64,000 bases of DNA from an uncultured Eggerthella sp. Lineage in GTDB: Bacteria > Actinomycetota > Coriobacteriia > Coriobacteriales > Eggerthellaceae. Within the stretch, counting starts at the first letter, position 1; every line of letters starts with the position of its first letter. Under the pieces are notes generated by a model, which was given only the letters and a program-made list of their open reading frames with translations, had not been told where the DNA came from and made no database searches. Positions 61,403-64,000 of the stretch are shown here, one piece after another. Where the stretch lies: positions 186,001 to 250,000 of the forward strand of contig CALLDI010000007.1 of the NCBI GenBank assembly GCA_937998355.1, in the 5' to 3' direction. The translations under genes were made by a program, and so were the position numbers.

Positions 61403-61431
61403 GTAATTGCTACTACTTTTGTAGCAATTAC
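61403..61431. promoter_or_regulatory. Inverted repeat in the 5' leader of the NrdD-like gene
   Basis: GTAATTGCTAC and GTAGCAATTAC are perfect 11-base arms around a seven-base spacer (TACTTTT). Located just after the predicted transcription start, it may be an operator or an RNA hairpin controlling expression. Confidence 0.6.
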
Positions 61432-61481
61432 AGGATTCGCACCGCAGCCCAGAAGGGCTCCGAGAGATAGATAGGGGCATC

Positions 61482-61928
61482 ATGACAACGCTTGAAGCAC
61501 CAGCATTCGCAGCACAAAACACAGTATTGGATGCTAAAGCAAACACCAACCACGAAGCAGCTTGCACGCATGACCACGCTCACGCGCATGCTCATAAGCC
61601 GGCAGCTTCCACCGAGCATAAACTTGTGCAGAATATCTCGGTTTCCATCTCCTATTCCACCCCGGACGACATCCGTATGACCGACGAAGAGATCGCTCAG
61701 TACATCGCACGCGGTCGCGCTCTCGAGCAGAGCAAGGATCTTGCCTGGATCGATCTCGCGGTCGAGGCTGAAGATGTGGCGATCCACTACGGTTACCACG
61801 CACAGCCTTTCGAGCGCATTCGCCGCATCACGGGCTATCTGGTAGGCACGCTCGATCGTTTCAACGATGCGAAGCGCGCAGAGGAATCCCAGCGCGTGAA
61901 GCACGATCTTCCGTGCGCTTGCCGCTAG
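61482..61928 (+). CDS. Small protein carrying the anaerobic ribonucleotide reductase glycyl-radical motif
   Basis: 148 residues. The N-terminal ~60 residues hold a His-rich run (HDHAHAHAHK) and a single N-terminal cysteine. The C-terminal 40 residues, ERIRRITGYLVGTLDRFNDAKRAEE...RVKH (in part), match the C-terminal end of NrdD, where RxxGYL holds the radical glycine; here it would be Gly118. The catalytic barrel of NrdD is missing. It could be a spare glycyl-radical part in the manner of GrcA/YfiD, or a metal-handling protein that shares the motif. It has its own promoter and ends near a bidirectional terminator. RBS ATAGGGGC. Confidence 0.75.
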   Translation: MTTLEAPAFAAQNTVLDAKANTNHEAACTHDHAHAHAHKPAASTEHKLVQNISVSISYSTPDDIRMTDEEIAQYIARGRALEQSKDLAWIDLAVEAEDVAIHYGYHAQPFERIRRITGYLVGTLDRFNDAKRAEESQRVKHDLPCACR

Positions 61929-62073
61929 GAGTCGTATCGTCCGTTTCCGCTAGTTCAGCGATTCTGGCAGCGCTCCCGCGCTCCATTCAGTTGACTTGAA
62001 GTTCTTGAGCGGTCTTTTTCAAACGCGCGTGAATCATCCACGAGCGTTCAGGAACTTCTTGTTTTAGCAAAAG

Positions 62074-62107
62074 AAGCCCCTCTCGTGATTCGCTCCGAGA
62101 GGGGCTT
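62074..62107. terminator. Bidirectional terminator between the NrdD-like gene and cysS
   Basis: AAGCCCCTCTCG and CGAGAGGGGCTT form a perfect 12-bp stem with a ten-base loop, followed by TTAAATT on the plus strand and by CTTTTG-type T-rich sequence on the minus strand. Confidence 0.88.
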
Positions 62108-62112
62108 TTAAA

Positions 62113-63669
62113 TTAGGCTTTGACGATACGGGCGCCCTGGGGCGTGTCCTCGATGCGGAAGCCGAGCTCGGAAAGTCCGTCGCGGATCGCGTCGGCCACG
62201 GCGAAGTTCTTGTTCGCACGAGCGTTCGCGCGCGCGTCGAGCAACGCCGCCATCGCTGCTTTCACGGTAGCGGGATCGTTGCCATCCCCTGGCGCGAAGC
62301 CTGCGAACTCCATGGCGAGCACCATCACTTCAGCAGCGCTTTCTTCATCGTCGAGCACCGTTGCCGCGGCATCGGAAGCATCGCTCGCTTCGATCGAGAT
62401 GCCGAGCACGTCCATGAGCTCCACGACCTCGTTCGCCGCCCCCGTGAGCGCTTCAGCATCAGCCGCTGTTGGCTGCACATCGTTCAGAAGCGTGTTGACC
62501 TCGCCCACGAAGTTGAAGATCGCGCCGAGCGCGCCAGCCGTATTGAAGTCGTCGTCCATCGATTCCGTGAACGATGCACGCATTTGCTCGGCCAGCCATG
62601 CGATGCGATCAGCGAGCGGCTTGCCATCAGCCAGCACTGCTGCTTCCGCGCTGCCAGGGTTCTTCGCCAGCCAGAGCGCGTTCGTGACGAAATTCTCCAG
62701 GCGCTCGAGCGCTGATGCGGATTCCTTCAGACGCGCGTCCGAAAAATCGAGCGGACTGCGATAGTGCGTCTGCAGCATGAGCATGCGAAGCACCGCGGGA
62801 TCCGTAGTCTCGAGGATATCGCGCAGCAGCAGGAAATTGCCAAGCGACTTGCTCATCTTCTCGGAATTGATCTGCAGCATACCGCCGTGCATCCAGTAGT
62901 TCGCGAACGTGGTGTCGAACGCTGCCTCAGACTGCGCACGTTCGTTCTCGTGATGCGGGAAGCAGAGGTCTGCGCCGCCGCCGTGAATGTCGAACGGGAG
63001 GTGCAGGTACTTCTCGGACATGGCCGAGCACTCGATGTGCCAACCAGGCCTTCCCTGCCCCCAGGGAGAATCCCAGCTAGGCTCGCCCGGCTTCGCTGCC
63101 TTCCAGAGGGCGAAATCGAGCGGATCGCGCTTGCGATCTTCCAGCCCTTGGCCATCGGCACGCAGTTCGCGATGACCCGACTCCATCTCGTCCACGTTGC
63201 GATTCGAAAGTTCGCCATAGGCGGAATACGAACGCACCGCGAAGTACACATCGCCATCGACCGCGTAGGCGTGCCCCTTATCGATGAGGCGTTGGACCAG
63301 GTCGATCATCGTGCCGATCTCTTCGGTGGCCTTGGGGCGAATATCGGGATCCTGCACGCCTGCCGCATGCATATCGGCGATGAACGCGTCGGTGAATTCC
63401 TTCGCGACCTCGTCCGCTGTACGGCCTTCTTCGTTCGCTTTGTTGATGATCTTGTCGTCCACGTCGGTGACGTTCTGCACGAACGTGACCTCGTAACCGC
63501 GCCACGTAAGGTAGCGGCGGATCGTGTCGAAGGAGATGAACGTGCGCGCGTTGCCGATATGGATGTAGTTGTAGACCGTTGGGCCGCAGACGTACATGCC
63601 TACCTTGCCAGGCTCGACGGGCACGAATTCGCGCTTGCTGCGCGTTTTGGTATCGTAGATCTTGATCAT
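62113..63669 (-). CDS. cysS: Cysteinyl-tRNA synthetase CysS
   Basis: 518 residues. Class I signatures: CGPTVYNYIHIGNART (HIGH motif and first zinc cysteine), GWHIECSAMS and FPHHENE (further zinc ligands), and KMSKSLGN. An unusually Ala/Asp/Glu-rich region near 400-450 (SDASDAAATVLDDEESAAEV) is inserted before the C-terminal anticodon-binding helices. It charges tRNA-Cys. It lies 64 bases downstream of a gene resembling cysE, which fits the common cysE-cysS order. Confidence 0.97.
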   Translation of the reverse strand: MIKIYDTKTRSKREFVPVEPGKVGMYVCGPTVYNYIHIGNARTFISFDTIRRYLTWRGYEVTFVQNVTDVDDKIINKANEEGRTADEVAKEFTDAFIADMHAAGVQDPDIRPKATEEIGTMIDLVQRLIDKGHAYAVDGDVYFAVRSYSAYGELSNRNVDEMESGHRELRADGQGLEDRKRDPLDFALWKAAKPGEPSWDSPWGQGRPGWHIECSAMSEKYLHLPFDIHGGGADLCFPHHENERAQSEAAFDTTFANYWMHGGMLQINSEKMSKSLGNFLLLRDILETTDPAVLRMLMLQTHYRSPLDFSDARLKESASALERLENFVTNALWLAKNPGSAEAAVLADGKPLADRIAWLAEQMRASFTESMDDDFNTAGALGAIFNFVGEVNTLLNDVQPTAADAEALTGAANEVVELMDVLGISIEASDASDAAATVLDDEESAAEVMVLAMEFAGFAPGDGNDPATVKAAMAALLDARANARANKNFAVADAIRDGLSELGFRIEDTPQGARIVKA

Positions 63670-63733
63670 GGTCTTCCTTGTTCCTTGGATCGAGTGTTCG
63701 ATAGTCTAGTTGTCGAGTCTTCGAGCGGCACTT

Positions 63734-64000
63734 CTATTGGCCGTTCTGCTGGATCGCGTCATCTTGCGCCTGATCGGCAGCAGCTGCTTCGAGCTGCGCA
63801 TCAGAAGAGACGGAGCGCTGTTCGTGCTTGTCGATCGCTTGCTGCTGAACGGCGAACGCTTCCAGCTCTGACACACGCTTGTACAGATTGCGGATCGCGC
63901 GCTCTACCGGGTCAGGCAGATCTTCCACACGACCTCCTGGCTGGACGACACCATCTTCGAGGAAATAGTCTTTGTGGTTCGCGCGAATGGGCGGCACCGC
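63734..64000 (-). CDS. C-terminal fragment resembling serine O-acetyltransferase (CysE)
   Basis: The frame is open through the window edge, so the start lies outside; GTG 63997 is an internal codon. The visible 89 residues begin VPPIRANHKDYFLEDG, then VEDLPDPVERAIRNLYKRVSELEAF, the pattern of the tail that follows the hexapeptide domain of CysE (the LPDP and helix), and end in a Gln/Ala/Asp-rich stretch. No catalytic part is visible, so CysE is inferred from this tail and from the neighbouring cysS. CysE makes O-acetylserine for cysteine biosynthesis. Confidence 0.6.
   Translation of the reverse strand, partial: AVPPIRANHKDYFLEDGVVQPGGRVEDLPDPVERAIRNLYKRVSELEAFAVQQQAIDKHEQRSVSSDAQLEAAAADQAQDDAIQQNGQ

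Larger units (their letters stand above)
61052..61481. other. 430-bp divergent interval between dnaE and the NrdD-like gene
   Basis: Contains the 14-base perfect palindrome CACCTTCGAAGGTG (61176-61189), a promoter and a second inverted repeat listed separately, and two copies of CGCCATGAAC at about 61224 and 61288. No coding sequence is recognised. The palindromes may be regulator sites. Confidence 0.45.

Noticed and set aside
61052..61567. N-terminal extension of dnaE by 172 codons
   Set aside because: The extension has no domain and contains the promoter of the divergent gene; ATG 61051 has a good ribosome site and gives the standard PHP start.

Overview
The window looks like chromosome of an anaerobic, G+C-moderate actinobacterium, most likely class Coriobacteriia (Eggerthellaceae or relatives). 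I base this on the combination of gene families (LCP protein, MurT/GatD amidation enzyme, CoA-ligase/CoA-transferase pair, Lar nickel-pincer genes, an aldo/keto reductase with Fe-S motifs, two SNF-type sodium symporters, a stand-alone NrdD-like glycyl-radical segment) and on codon use; no rRNA is present, so the class is an inference.

Layout. 1-20 kb is ordinary, G+C-rich core: a truncated LCP cell-wall ligase, a single-chain MurT-GatD, an acyl-CoA ligase divergent from a CoA-transferase, an MBL hydrolase, a tandem pair of near-duplicate Nudix hydrolases, an operon aldo/keto reductase - larE - larB - larC1 - membrane Ser/Thr kinase, a PurF-like protein lacking the glutaminase cysteine, the GTPase YchF and a sodium symporter. 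20.2 kb holds tRNA-Thr(CGT). 20.5-25.3 kb carries a VanZ-RDD membrane fusion, a MaoC hydratase and a secreted BspA-type repeat protein with cell-wall-binding repeats.

25.4-54.6 kb is a large, visibly more A+T-rich surface-polysaccharide locus with genes in alternating orientation. It contains a Wzx/Wzy-type machinery (Wzz-like regulator, Wzx flippase, Wzy-like polymerase, initiating sugar-phosphate transferase, several glycosyltransferases), a lipid-linked side-chain module (two SMR-type membrane proteins, a polyprenyl-phosphate glycosyltransferase and a GT-C-like protein), a UDP-sugar dehydrogenase, and a nucleotide-sugar route RmlA - RmlB - EvaA-type 2,3-dehydratase - ketoreductase - WecE, predicted to make a dTDP-4-amino-2,4,6-trideoxyhexose. 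Its most unusual trait is six separate ATP-grasp enzymes (four stand-alone ligases and a tandem pair of the sugar-transfer-associated type) plus an ornithine-cyclodeaminase-family enzyme. Together these suggest a polysaccharide whose sugars are decorated with amino acids or other amide-linked groups, a system I cannot match to a described one.

54.7-64 kb returns to core: a second sodium symporter, truA with a long lysine-rich tail coupled to dnaE, a small protein carrying the NrdD glycyl-radical motif behind its own promoter and palindrome, cysS, and the 3' end of a gene that resembles cysE.
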